Shown: positions 1-8,355 of the stretch, in pieces
Layout: each line of letters begins with the position of its first letter
How positions within the stretch are numbered: the stretch's first letter is position 1
Source of the DNA: Clostridia bacterium
GTDB taxonomy: Bacteria > Bacillota > Clostridia > Oscillospirales > Acutalibacteraceae
Assembly (NCBI GenBank): GCA_900755895.1
Contig: CAAEIG010000016.1
Coordinates: 1 to 24,232, forward strand
Length of the DNA: 24,232 nt
Direction: 5' to 3'
Notes under the pieces: generated by a model
Seen by the model: only the letters and a program-made list of their open reading frames with translations
What the model was told of the DNA's origin: nothing
The model's database searches: none
Position numbers and translations under genes: made by a program

Positions 1-321
1 ACCGTAACCGCTCAGGTGCCGGAGAGCGGCGGCGCAGTGCCCAAGGATGGCAAGGTGGTTCTCTATACAGAGGGTTACGATGAGTCTTCCACCTATGTGA
101 CGGTGCCGAATTTTGTGGGCTATGATGTGACCAATGCCAGCTATCTTGCCAGTATCAACGGCCTGCAAATCAGTGTCAGCGGCTCGGCGTCCTCGACTGC
201 GGAGGCGACTTCCCAAAGTATTGCTGAAGGAGAACAGGTGAAAAACGGAACCGTGATCTCCTTGTACTTTGTGGATAACACCAATGCGGAAACTGGCGAC
301 AATGTGGCCACTGCGGGCTGA
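1..321 (+). CDS. C-terminal end of a PASTA-domain penicillin-binding protein (SpoVD/FtsI type), partial
   Basis: The reading frame is open from base 1 and ends in TGA at 319-321, so only the last 106 residues are present. They contain the end of one PASTA repeat (a VPESGG...VPKDGKVVLYTEG pattern) and one complete PASTA repeat starting at YVTVPNFVGYDV and ending near ISLYFVDN. PASTA repeats are extracellular domains found at the C-terminus of class B penicillin-binding proteins and Ser/Thr kinases. Position directly before mraY in a dcw cluster points to a class B transpeptidase (SpoVD or PBP2-like) that cross-links septal or spore peptidoglycan, not a kinase. The transpeptidase domain lies outside the window, so FtsI and SpoVD cannot be told apart. 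Confidence 0.85.
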   Translation, partial: TVTAQVPESGGAVPKDGKVVLYTEGYDESSTYVTVPNFVGYDVTNASYLASINGLQISVSGSASSTAEATSQSIAEGEQVKNGTVISLYFVDNTNAETGDNVATAG

Positions 322-365
322 CCAACAGGCAAAACAACGGAAAATCAACGAGAGGGGTTAGGACA

Positions 366-1367
366 ATGAAAGGCATGCTGTATCTGATGGTTTCGGTGAT
401 CGCCTTTGCAATCACAGCGCTGTTGGGGAAGTGGATGATTCCCTTCCTGCACAAGCTGAAATTCGGTCAAACCATTCGGGAGGTGGGACCCAGCTGGCAC
501 AAGAGCAAGCAGGGCACTCCCACGATGGGTGGCTTGATGTTCATTCTTGGCACGGCCGTGGCCATGATCGCATGCCTGCCCTTGTTCTACTCCATCGGTG
601 TGGAGGAGACGCCGCTGCTGAAGGTCAAGGCGTTTGCTGGCCTGGGCATGGCGGTTGCCTTTGGCGTCATCGGTTTTATGGATGACTACATCGGCATTGT
701 CAAGAAGCGCAATCTGGGCTTGACGGAGCGCCAAAAGCTGGTGCTTCAGTTTGCGGTGGCTGCGGCGTACTTGGCTTCCACCGCAGTGGCAGGGGATGGT
801 ACTTCCACCACCATTCCCTTTGTGGGGCAGCTGGATTTGGGATGGTTCTATTACCCCTTGGCGGCAGTGGCGATTGTGGGTATGGTCAATGCAGTGAACT
901 TTACTGACGGTATTGACGGATTGAATACCACCGTGTCCTTCTTTGTGTTTTTGTCCCTGGCCATCTGTGGGGGGATCCTGTCCATGGTGGGGCTTTCCGC
1001 CTTTGGTTTGGCTTCTGCTGCTGCCTGTGTGGGATTCCTCATTTGGAACTGGCACCCCGCCAAGGTGTTTATGGGGGACACTGGTTCCCTGTTCATGGGC
1101 GGTGTGGTGTGCGCTCTGGCATTTGGTTTGGATTTGCCCCTGCTGCTTTTGCCCGTGGGTTTTGTCTACATCTGTGAGATCCTCTCGGTGGTGCTGCAGG
1201 TCAGTTATTTCAAGGCTACCCATGGTAAGCGGCTGTTCAAGATGAGCCCCATTCACCATCACTTTGAAATGTGTGGATGGAGCGAGGTGAAAATTTGCCT
1301 GGTGTTCGGCTTTGTAGCGCTGCTGGGTGGCGTGATTGCCATTTTGTGTGTCAGTTTCGGTATGTGA
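366..1367 (+). CDS. mraY: Phospho-N-acetylmuramoyl-pentapeptide-transferase MraY
   Basis: This integral membrane enzyme transfers phospho-MurNAc-pentapeptide from UDP to undecaprenyl phosphate, making lipid I on the cytoplasmic face of the membrane. At 333 residues it has the usual family length, with about ten hydrophobic segments. Family signatures are visible: the Asp pair in FMDDYIGI (about residues 104-111), VNFTDGIDGLN (about 177-187), VFMGDTGSLFMGG near residue 237, and the His-rich PIHHHFE motif near residue 297. The ATG follows a purine-rich stretch (GAGAGGGGTTAGGACA). It sits 44 bases after the penicillin-binding protein gene and is very probably co-transcribed with it and with ftsW downstream. 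Confidence 0.97.
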   Translation: MKGMLYLMVSVIAFAITALLGKWMIPFLHKLKFGQTIREVGPSWHKSKQGTPTMGGLMFILGTAVAMIACLPLFYSIGVEETPLLKVKAFAGLGMAVAFGVIGFMDDYIGIVKKRNLGLTERQKLVLQFAVAAAYLASTAVAGDGTSTTIPFVGQLDLGWFYYPLAAVAIVGMVNAVNFTDGIDGLNTTVSFFVFLSLAICGGILSMVGLSAFGLASAAACVGFLIWNWHPAKVFMGDTGSLFMGGVVCALAFGLDLPLLLLPVGFVYICEILSVVLQVSYFKATHGKRLFKMSPIHHHFEMCGWSEVKICLVFGFVALLGGVIAILCVSFGM

Positions 1368-1467
1368 TTTTTCAAAAACTTGGTTTTCCAGCCAGCGCTG
1401 GGAAAGAATAGGAGCATACGATACGACTGGAAGAAAGCAGATTGATTGAATGAAAGGAGCGACTGAT

Positions 1468-2736
1468 ATGGCCAGTGCAGGCAGAACCGCTCGGGGCTTG
1501 CGTCGGATTCCGGGTACCAGACCCCGTCCGGCGGATCAGGCCCCCCGGGGCAGTGCCCCCAAAAAGAAGGAGGCGCCGCGCCGTGGGGAAAAGAGCGGAC
1601 TCTTTTACTTGGGCGCTGGCGTGGACACTCATCTGTTGGTGTTGATTTTGGTGCTTTTGGCCATTGGCCTGGTGATGCTCTTTTCTGCAAGCTATGCCAA
1701 CAGCTACTATTATTACGGCGATAGCTATTATTTCATCAGAAGGCAGGCGGGCTTTGCAGTTTTTGGCGTGGCCTGTATGCTGGCCATCTCTATGGTGGAC
1801 TATCACTTTTTGGAGCGCTTTTCCACGTTTTTGGCGGTGGTGTCCGTAGTGCTGTTGGCATTCCTACTGGTTTGCCGATACGCCCACCTGGAGCAAATCG
1901 CCAAGCGAGTGGGTGAGGCAACTCGCTGGCTGCGATTTGGTCCGCTGGAGTTTCAGCCCTCAGAGGTGGCCAAGTTCGGGGTGATTCTGCTGTTTGCCCA
2001 CTTGATCTCCCACCGGCTGGAGAAGATGAACACCTTCTTTTATGGTGTGGCACCCTTTGGAGCGATCCTGCTGGTGTTTGCCGGACTCATCTATTTGGAG
2101 AACCACTTGTCCGGTACCTTGATTATCCTGCTCATCGGTGCCTCCATGATGTTTGTGGGCGGTACCAGACCCCGATGGTTCGTGTTGGGAGCCCTGTTGC
2201 TGGCAGCTTTGTTGATGTATGTGTTCTTTATCAAGGGAGGCTACCAGCGCCAGCGTATTGATGCTTGGTTGGATCCCTGGTCCGAGACCGTGGATCCTGA
2301 TCAGACTTACCAGACTCGGCAGTCCTTGTATGCCATTGGGTCCGGAGGGCTTCTGGGCGTGGGACTGGGACAGTCCCGGCAGAAGTACCTGTATTTGCCG
2401 GAGCCCCAAAACGACTTTATCTTCGCCATAGTCTGTGAGGAGCTGGGACTGGTTGGCGCTTTGGTAATCATCGTGCTGTTTGCTCTGCTGATCTGGCGGG
2501 GTTACGTGATTTCGGTCAATGCTCCGGATGCCTTTGGACGGTTATTAGGATTGGGAATCACCTTCCAGATCGGGCTGCAAGTGGTGTTGAATATCTGCGT
2601 GGTGACCAACAGTTTGCCGAACACAGGTATCAGCTTGCCGTTCTTCAGCTATGGAGGTACCTCCCTGGTGATGCTGCTAGGAGAGATGGGCGTGCTGCTG
2701 GGAATCTCACGGCGCTCCAATTTGGAAAAGACTTGA
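1468..2736 (+). CDS. ftsW: Cell-division SEDS glycosyltransferase FtsW (SpoVE/RodA family)
   Basis: A SEDS-family peptidoglycan polymerase that polymerises lipid II together with a class B penicillin-binding protein at the septum. The start at 1468 is preferred over an ATG at 1450 because the clear AAAGGAG ribosome site at 1453-1459 lies inside the longer version and 8 bases before 1468. The 422-residue product has a basic, proline-rich cytoplasmic tail of about 45 residues followed by about ten membrane segments. SEDS signatures include FQPSEVAKFGVILL in the middle and NTGISLPFFSYGGTS near the C-terminus. Its dcw position and neighbouring murG favour FtsW/SpoVE over RodA. No murD lies between mraY and this gene, unlike many bacilli. 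Confidence 0.93.
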   Translation: MASAGRTARGLRRIPGTRPRPADQAPRGSAPKKKEAPRRGEKSGLFYLGAGVDTHLLVLILVLLAIGLVMLFSASYANSYYYYGDSYYFIRRQAGFAVFGVACMLAISMVDYHFLERFSTFLAVVSVVLLAFLLVCRYAHLEQIAKRVGEATRWLRFGPLEFQPSEVAKFGVILLFAHLISHRLEKMNTFFYGVAPFGAILLVFAGLIYLENHLSGTLIILLIGASMMFVGGTRPRWFVLGALLLAALLMYVFFIKGGYQRQRIDAWLDPWSETVDPDQTYQTRQSLYAIGSGGLLGVGLGQSRQKYLYLPEPQNDFIFAIVCEELGLVGALVIIVLFALLIWRGYVISVNAPDAFGRLLGLGITFQIGLQVVLNICVVTNSLPNTGISLPFFSYGGTSLVMLLGEMGVLLGISRRSNLEKT

Positions 2737-2769
2737 GCCAAGAAAAGTGAATGTAAGGGAGTGGGAGCA

Positions 2770-3888
2770 ATGAAAGTTCTATTTACCGGCGGCGGCACTG
2801 CCGGACATATCAATCCGGCTTTGGCGGCAGCGGGCTATCTGCTGCAAAAGGAGCCGGACGCCGAGATTCTCTATGTGGGCAACAAGGGCGGTATGGAGGA
2901 ACGGCTGGTACCCAAGGCGGGCTTTGAGATCAAGACCGTACACATCTCCGGGTTTCAGCGGAAACTGACCCCCAAGAACCTGGTCCGAAACGCCCAGACA
3001 GTGGTCCGGGTGTTCACCGCTACTGCGGAGGCCAAGCGCATCATCAAGGAGTTTGCTCCGGATGTGTGCGTGGGTACGGGGGGCTATGTCAGCGGCCCGG
3101 TGATCCGGGAAGCGGCGAAACTGGGGATTCCCTGTGTCATTCACGAATCCAACGCCTACCCTGGGGTCACCACAAAGATGCTGGCAAAATCCGTGAAAGC
3201 GGTGATGCTGGCGGTGCCCGATGCGAAAAAGTATTTTGACTCTTCGGTCAACTGCGTGATTACAGGTAACCCCGTGCGGGGAGAGGTGTTGGCGGCTCAG
3301 CGGGAGGAATCCCGAAAAGCCCTTGGTCTGGACGACCGGCCGGTGGTGCTTTCCTTTGGCGGGAGCCTGGGGGCCTCCGCTGTGAATCGGGCGGCGGCCT
3401 ATATGCTGGCTCAGAGCGCGAAAACAGGGGAATTCCAGCACATTCACGGCTATGGTGCTCACGATGAGAAGTTCCTGGACGAGGTGCGGGAATTTGGCTT
3501 GGACCCGGCGAAGAATCCTCAGATTCGCCTGTTGGAGTACATTGATAACATGCCTCAGTGCCTCTCGGCGGCTGACCTGGTCATCAGCCGGGCGGGCGCC
3601 ATGACCTTGACAGAGATCGAGGCCAAGGCCAAGGCTTCCATCTTGATTCCCTCTCCCAATGTGGCGGAGAATCATCAGTTCCACAATGCCATGGCTTTGG
3701 TTCGCCGGGGCGCCGCAGAGATCATTGAAGAGAAGGATTTGACCGGCGAAGTCCTGTGGGAGAAGGTCCAGAGCATTCTCTCCGACCCCCAGCGGTTGGA
3801 ATCCTTGGGGGAAAATGCCGGGAAGATGGAGGTCCTGGACGCCAGCGACAGAATCTACCGCGTAATCAAAGCAGCTGCCGGTAAATGA
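2770..3888 (+). CDS. murG: UDP-GlcNAc:lipid I GlcNAc transferase MurG
   Basis: MurG adds GlcNAc from UDP-GlcNAc to lipid I to give lipid II at the inner face of the membrane (family GT28, GT-B fold). The glycine-rich GGGTAGH motif is at residues 7-13. Other visible signatures are GTGGYVSGP, HESNAYPG, SFGGSLGA between the two lobes, and a C-terminal nucleotide-sugar motif SRAGAMTLTEI followed by PNVAENHQ. The ATG at 2770 is chosen over a GTG at 2761 because the AAGGGAG ribosome site at 2755-2761 overlaps that GTG. The 372-residue length is normal. It starts 33 bases after ftsW. Confidence 0.96.
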   Translation: MKVLFTGGGTAGHINPALAAAGYLLQKEPDAEILYVGNKGGMEERLVPKAGFEIKTVHISGFQRKLTPKNLVRNAQTVVRVFTATAEAKRIIKEFAPDVCVGTGGYVSGPVIREAAKLGIPCVIHESNAYPGVTTKMLAKSVKAVMLAVPDAKKYFDSSVNCVITGNPVRGEVLAAQREESRKALGLDDRPVVLSFGGSLGASAVNRAAAYMLAQSAKTGEFQHIHGYGAHDEKFLDEVREFGLDPAKNPQIRLLEYIDNMPQCLSAADLVISRAGAMTLTEIEAKAKASILIPSPNVAENHQFHNAMALVRRGAAEIIEEKDLTGEVLWEKVQSILSDPQRLESLGENAGKMEVLDASDRIYRVIKAAAGK

Positions 3889-3955
3889 CCCTTTCTCACC
3901 CGAAGGGGCTGCGCCTCATAGTATGGCGTATGCTGAATTGGGTGAGGTGTTCTGT

Positions 3956-5212
3956 ATGATTGTCATTGACGGTCCCGCAGAGCTGCGGGGGGAGCTGAAG
4001 GTGCAAGGAGCGAAAAACAGTACTCTGCCGCTGTTGGCAGCCACGGTGTTGTGTCGGGGACAGACGGTGCTGCATAACTGTCCCAGGCTCTCGGACGTGG
4101 AGACTGCTGTGCAAATTTTGGAGCATCTTGGCAGTCGCTGCCACTGGCAGGGAGACAGCTTGGTGGTGGATAATTCCATGACCTGCAGCCAGGTTCCTCC
4201 GGACTTGATGCGGGAGATGCGTTCCTCCATTGTGTTTTTGGGGGCGATTGTAGCTCGCTGCGGTCAGGCGGAGCTGTGTTTTCCCGGCGGATGTGAGTTG
4301 GGTCCCCGGCCCATTGATTTGCACATTGAGGCGCTGCAAAAGCTGGGTGTGCAGATTGAGGAATCCGGCGGGTGCCTGCACTGCCAGGCGCCGGAGGGAA
4401 TCTGCGGGACGTACATATCTCTGGCATTCCCCAGCGTAGGCGCCACGGAAAATGTGATTTTGGCAGCGGTGTGCGGCAAGGGCACCACCGTGATCGCCAA
4501 CGCCGCACGGGAGCCGGAAATTGCCGACTTAGCAGCGTATCTCAACCGGTGCGGAGGTAGGATCTATGGCGCGGGAGAGGGCTGTGTCATCATTGACGGC
4601 GTCAAGGAACTTTATGGTTGTGAGCACACGGTTATGCCGGACCGCATTGCCGCTGTGACCTATATGGCAGCCGCCGCTGTGACCGGCGGAAACGTCACCC
4701 TGTTGGATGTGGACAATACCCATATCCTGCCCATGCTGGCTCCTTTTGAGCAGTCCGGGTGTTCGGTGCGGCAGCTGGGCAGTGCCTTGAACATTATGGC
4801 GCCTCCCAGGCTCAATGCGGTGCGACATATTCGCACCATGCCCTACCCGGGATTCCCCACCGACGCCCAGCCGGTGGTGATGAGTATGGCGGCAGTGGGT
4901 AGGGGGACCAGTATTTTTGTAGAGAACATTTTTGAAAACCGTTATAAGCACGCCGAAGGCCTGGAACGCCTGGGAGCCAAGATCAAGGTGGAAGGCAAGG
5001 TGGCCATTGTGGAAGGCGTGGAGCGTCTGCAGGGTGCGCCAGTGATTTCCCAGGATCTACGGGGCGGCGCTGCATTGGTAGTGGCCGGCCTGGCGGCAGA
5101 AGGCCGCACCCAGGTGGGCGGTGTGGAGCATATCCGCCGGGGCTATGAAGACTTGGCGGGCAGCCTAGCAGATTTAGGCGCACGTATTCGGGAGGTGGAT
5201 GACCTCTCATAA
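3956..5212 (+). CDS. murA: UDP-N-acetylglucosamine 1-carboxyvinyltransferase MurA
   Basis: MurA transfers enolpyruvate from PEP to UDP-GlcNAc, the first committed cytoplasmic step of peptidoglycan synthesis and the target of fosfomycin. The 418-residue product shows the substrate-binding KN pair in GAKNSTLPLL (residues 18-27), the active-site loop GGCELGPRP with the PEP-reactive Cys at residue 113, and the later GFPTDAQP motif carrying the catalytic Asp, followed by ENIFENRY. Having Cys rather than Asp in the loop predicts fosfomycin sensitivity of this copy. The ATG at 3956 has GGTGAGGTG just upstream; an in-frame ATG at 3923 has no ribosome site. It follows murG after 67 bases. Clostridia often carry a second murA elsewhere. 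Confidence 0.95.
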   Translation: MIVIDGPAELRGELKVQGAKNSTLPLLAATVLCRGQTVLHNCPRLSDVETAVQILEHLGSRCHWQGDSLVVDNSMTCSQVPPDLMREMRSSIVFLGAIVARCGQAELCFPGGCELGPRPIDLHIEALQKLGVQIEESGGCLHCQAPEGICGTYISLAFPSVGATENVILAAVCGKGTTVIANAAREPEIADLAAYLNRCGGRIYGAGEGCVIIDGVKELYGCEHTVMPDRIAAVTYMAAAAVTGGNVTLLDVDNTHILPMLAPFEQSGCSVRQLGSALNIMAPPRLNAVRHIRTMPYPGFPTDAQPVVMSMAAVGRGTSIFVENIFENRYKHAEGLERLGAKIKVEGKVAIVEGVERLQGAPVISQDLRGGAALVVAGLAAEGRTQVGGVEHIRRGYEDLAGSLADLGARIREVDDLS

Positions 5213-5242
5213 GTAACAGGAATGTGGAAAGGAGGGAACGCG

Positions 5243-6475
5243 ATGGCAGGCGGACGAAACCCCAGGGACCCTTGGGAGGGATATGATTTTATAGATATCA
5301 ATTCCCGTTCTGATGGGCCGGCTCCCCAGAGGGAACGGCGTCCCAGGCAGGGTGAGCGACGACCATCGTCCTCCAGAAACCGGCGGCCTTCCTCCACAGA
5401 GAGGCGCAGCCGTGACAGGACGCCTCCCAGAGGGAGGCAGCCTCGAGGACGTCCCCCAAGTAGCAGGCGTCCTGCTCAAAGGCCGCCGGGGAAGAGCCGG
5501 CCCCGCAAGCCTTTGAGTAAAGGGGCGCGACATTTCCTGTTGGCGTTGACCTTGTTGTTTATGGTGGCGATCACCGCCTTTGCCTGTGTGTTCCTGGTGT
5601 TCAAGGTGCGTGAGATCGAAGTGACAGGGGATACGGTGTACGATCAGGCCACCATTTTGGAGGTCTGTGGATATGAGCAAGGGGACAATTTGGTGTTGCT
5701 CACCACAGCTCCCCAAGAACAGGCTTTGGAGGAAAAGCTGCCCTACATTGCCGATGCGCAGATTATCCGTCATTTCCCCAGTACCCTGGAAATTCAGATC
5801 ACCGGGGCGCAGACGGCGGCGTGTGTGGCAAGCGGCAGCCAGTGGTTTACCATTAGCTCCACGGGCAAGATCCTGGAGCAGGTGACGGAACCCCCGGATG
5901 GGGTGCTGCAAGTGACCGGCCTGGTGCTGACGGACCCCGTCCCAGGAGAGACGTTCCAGGCTCAAGACCAGGAGCACCAGGATGCCTTTGATGAGATCCT
6001 GTCCACGCTGACTGACTTGGGTGCAGCAGAGGACTTTACCACTCTGGATTTGACGGACCTTTACAACATCACCATGAACTATCAGGGGCGAATTCAAATT
6101 CTACTGGGCAGCACGGTGGATCTGCAATACAAGCTGGGGGATTTTGCCTTGAAAAAGGTGATTCCGAAATTGGAGGCGGATGCCCAAGGCACACTGGACC
6201 TGACCGTGGCGGCGGATGTGAAGAAGGGGTTCTTTACAGAGGGAACTTCCAGTAGTGCGGCACAGACCAGCTCATCCTCCCAAGAGAGCAGTGATGCTTT
6301 CGGTGGTGAGGAAACCTCGGACTCGGGCGACAGCTCTAGCGGTGAGGAGACTTCGGACAGCGAAGATAGTTCCCAGGATGAGAACAGCGCCAGCAGTGAG
6401 GATTCCTCCGACAGTGAGGAGAGCTCCGGCGGCGATCGGGGTGGTGGTATTCCCGATACGATTTTCACTGGTTAA
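5243..6475 (+). CDS. ftsQ: Cell-division protein FtsQ/DivIB with long disordered ends
   Basis: A bitopic division protein that scaffolds FtsL/FtsB and the septal synthase. The start at 5243 follows AAAGGAGGG; an ATG at 5222 lies before that site and is rejected. The 410 residues divide into an Arg/Pro/Ser-rich, strongly basic cytoplasmic region (about 1-96), one membrane helix (about 97-120), and a POTRA-like domain beginning REIEVTGD (about 122-190). A beta domain typical of DivIB follows, then a low-complexity Ser/Asp/Glu-rich tail from about residue 334 to near the end. The POTRA sequence, single helix and position before ftsZ support the name; overall sequence conservation in this family is low. 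Both ends are longer and more biased than in the usual protein. Confidence 0.88.
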   Translation: MAGGRNPRDPWEGYDFIDINSRSDGPAPQRERRPRQGERRPSSSRNRRPSSTERRSRDRTPPRGRQPRGRPPSSRRPAQRPPGKSRPRKPLSKGARHFLLALTLLFMVAITAFACVFLVFKVREIEVTGDTVYDQATILEVCGYEQGDNLVLLTTAPQEQALEEKLPYIADAQIIRHFPSTLEIQITGAQTAACVASGSQWFTISSTGKILEQVTEPPDGVLQVTGLVLTDPVPGETFQAQDQEHQDAFDEILSTLTDLGAAEDFTTLDLTDLYNITMNYQGRIQILLGSTVDLQYKLGDFALKKVIPKLEADAQGTLDLTVAADVKKGFFTEGTSSSAAQTSSSSQESSDAFGGEETSDSGDSSSGEETSDSEDSSQDENSASSEDSSDSEESSGGDRGGGIPDTIFTG

Positions 6476-6537
6476 GAGCTGCCGAAACCGCTGGTTTTTC
6501 CGCCGTAGACCCCTGAGGACTTGTGTACTTTTTCCTC

Positions 6538-6584
6538 AAAAAACCACCGCCTGGAAAACTTTTGCCTTTACAGCGGGTTTTTTT
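6538..6584 (+). terminator. Possible imperfect terminator between ftsQ and ftsZ
   Basis: An A-run followed by CCACCGC (6538-6550) can pair with GCGGG followed by a run of seven T (6573-6584). The pairing has one bulge and one mismatch and leaves a loop of about 21 bases. The T-run is good but the stem is weak, so readthrough from ftsQ into ftsZ is likely. Confidence 0.3.
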
Positions 6585-6594
6585 CAGAATTTCC

Positions 6595-6623
6595 TTGAAA
6601 TTCACCCGGAAAAGTGATAAATT
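6595..6623 (+). promoter_or_regulatory. Candidate sigma-A promoter for ftsZ
   Basis: TTGAAA at 6595-6600 is separated by 17 bases from TAAATT at 6618-6623. A TG dinucleotide one base before the -10 box makes it an extended -10 element. It lies about 85 bases before the ftsZ start in the 233-base gap after ftsQ, giving ftsZ a promoter of its own inside the cluster. Confidence 0.6.
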
Positions 6624-6708
6624 ATACCATGTACCATTCTAGAAATCATGTAATGCCAAGGGCTTTACACAAAGATAGAGTATCGTAAAAAGCCAAGGAG
6701 GAACTAAC

Positions 6709-7884
6709 ATGCCTTTTGAAGTTGACAACCTGCTCGATGAAACTCCTCAGACTATAAAAGTGGTCGGTGTAGGCGGTGGCGGTGGGAACGCCGTGAACCG
6801 CATTGCCAGCGCTGGTGTGCGCAGCGTAGAGCTTGTCTGTATGAACACAGATAAGCAGGCTCTGCAGCGTTCCCAGGCCTCGGTGAAGATTCAGATCGGC
6901 GAGAAGCTGACTCAGGGCCGCGGCGCTGGGTCCAAGCCGGAAATCGGCGAGAAGGCTGCGGAAGAGAGCCGTGAGCTGATTGCCAACACCCTGAAGGATG
7001 CGGATATGGTGTTCATCACCGCTGGTATGGGCGGCGGTACCGGCACCGGAGCCGCTCCCAAGGTGGCTCAGATTGCCAAGGAACAGGGCGCATTGACTGT
7101 GGGTATTGTCACAAAGCCCTTTGCTTTTGAAGGCCGTCGCCGTATGGAGCAGGCCGAAAAGGGTATTGCCGCTCTGCGGGAGCATGTGGACTCCCTGGTG
7201 GTGATTCCCAACGAGCGCTTGAAGCTGGTCAGTGAGGAGCGCATCACTTTGGCCAATGCCTTTATCGTGGCTGACGATGTGCTGCGCCAGGGTGTGCAGT
7301 CCATTTCCGATTTGATTCAGCTGCCCGGTATTGTCAATCTGGACTTCGAAGATGTGAAGTCCGTCATGCAGAACGCTGGATACGCTCACATGGGTGTGGG
7401 CCATGCCAGCGGCAAGGACAAGGCGGAACAGGCTGCAATGGCTGCCATTTCCAGCCCCCTGCTGGAGACCAAGATCGCCGGTGCTCGTGGCGTTATCATC
7501 AACATCACCTCTTCTCCGGACATCGCTCTGGACGAGATCGACACTGCCTCTCAGATCGTCACCGAGCGCGCCCACGAGGATGCCAACATCATCTGGGGTG
7601 CTACCTTTGACGAGAACATGGAGGATGAGATGTCCGTCACCGTGATCGCCACTGGCTTTGTGGGCGGCGATGGCGAGAAGCCCAAGGCCGGTTCTCTGGA
7701 TGTGGATATGGATTTGGACGATGAGGACTTCATCGGTTCCACGCCCGCAGTGTCCGCCAGCTCCAGCGCTCCCACCCGTTCCACTCGTTCTGTGGAGCGT
7801 GTGACAGAGCCTCGGGTAGATCCCGCTGTGATCGACGACGACGACACGTTTACGGATATCATGTCCATCTTTAACAGGAAGTAA
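6709..7884 (+). CDS. ftsZ: Cell-division tubulin homologue FtsZ
   Basis: FtsZ is the GTP-dependent filament protein that forms the Z ring at midcell. The 391-residue product has the N-terminal glycine-rich GVGGGGGNAVNR (about 20-31), the tubulin signature GGGTGTG at residues 108-114, and the KPFAFEGRRR segment that follows it. A variable, acidic and serine-rich linker from about residue 320 precedes a short conserved C-terminal peptide ending DIMSIFNRK, the expected site for membrane anchors such as SepF or FtsA. A strong AAGGAGG site precedes the ATG. It has its own promoter and terminator. No ftsA lies directly upstream, unlike in B. subtilis or E. coli. Confidence 0.98.
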   Translation: MPFEVDNLLDETPQTIKVVGVGGGGGNAVNRIASAGVRSVELVCMNTDKQALQRSQASVKIQIGEKLTQGRGAGSKPEIGEKAAEESRELIANTLKDADMVFITAGMGGGTGTGAAPKVAQIAKEQGALTVGIVTKPFAFEGRRRMEQAEKGIAALREHVDSLVVIPNERLKLVSEERITLANAFIVADDVLRQGVQSISDLIQLPGIVNLDFEDVKSVMQNAGYAHMGVGHASGKDKAEQAAMAAISSPLLETKIAGARGVIINITSSPDIALDEIDTASQIVTERAHEDANIIWGATFDENMEDEMSVTVIATGFVGGDGEKPKAGSLDVDMDLDDEDFIGSTPAVSASSSAPTRSTRSVERVTEPRVDPAVIDDDDTFTDIMSIFNRK

Positions 7885-7901
7885 GCCATAACACAGCAGA
7901 G

Positions 7902-7934
7902 AAAAGGGATCCGCATTGCGGTATCCCTTTTTTT
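7902..7934 (+). terminator. Rho-independent terminator after ftsZ
   Basis: AAAGGGAT plus CCGC pairs with GCGG and ATCCCTTT around an ATT loop with a single bulged T, and is followed by an uninterrupted T-run ending at 7934. It begins 18 bases after the ftsZ stop and closes the division cluster. Confidence 0.9.
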
Positions 7935-7964
7935 GTGAAAAAAAGAATTAGGGAGGACTATCTG

Positions 7965-8354
7965 ATGAGCAAATGGATTGACGGGGTACACCATATCGCC
8001 TTGCGCCCCACGGCAGAGCAGTACGAAAAGACAGTGCAGTTCTATACGGAGATCCTGGGTTTGGAGGTCAAGCGCAGCTGGGGCGATCCTGCCCATCCCT
8101 GTTTGATGGTGTCCTGCGGGGATAACACTTGCATGGAGATCTTGAATGGAGAGACTCCGGCACCCCGGGGCGGTGCCATTGACCACCTTGCCTTTGCCAC
8201 CACAAAAGTGGACGAGCTGATTGAGCGGGTCCGTGCTGCCGGGTATGAGATTGCCATTGAGCCCAACGACACCGACGCCCTGGGAACACCCATCCGTATT
8301 GCTTTTTGCTATGGCCCGGTAGGGGAGTACATTGAGTTTTTCTGGGAGAAGTGA
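7965..8354 (+). CDS. Glyoxalase/VOC-superfamily protein
   Basis: A 129-residue, two-module vicinal-oxygen-chelate protein. Likely metal ligands are visible at the expected places: His10 (in HHIAL), Glu58 (in CMEIL), His74 (in DHLAF) and Glu124 (in EYIEFF). The first module covers about residues 5-62 and the second about 70-127. The ATG at 7965 follows AGGGAGG; an upstream in-frame GTG at 7935 lies within the T-run of the ftsZ terminator and is rejected. The substrate cannot be told from sequence; lactoylglutathione lyase, epimerase and dioxygenase activities all exist in this fold. The next gene starts one base after its stop, so the two are probably co-translated. Confidence 0.85.
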   Translation: MSKWIDGVHHIALRPTAEQYEKTVQFYTEILGLEVKRSWGDPAHPCLMVSCGDNTCMEILNGETPAPRGGAIDHLAFATTKVDELIERVRAAGYEIAIEPNDTDALGTPIRIAFCYGPVGEYIEFFWEK

Positions 8355-8355
8355 T

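Noticed and set aside
345..1262. A 305-codon minus-strand frame opposite mraY, and a similar one opposite murG (2779-3684)
   Set aside because: The translations are His/Gln-rich without membrane segments or motifs, as expected from antisense of hydrophobic or glycine-rich genes.
6240..6460. Tandem DNA repeats in the ftsQ 3' end
   Set aside because: The Ser/Asp/Glu-rich protein repeats are irregular and use mixed codons; no repeat unit is kept at DNA level.
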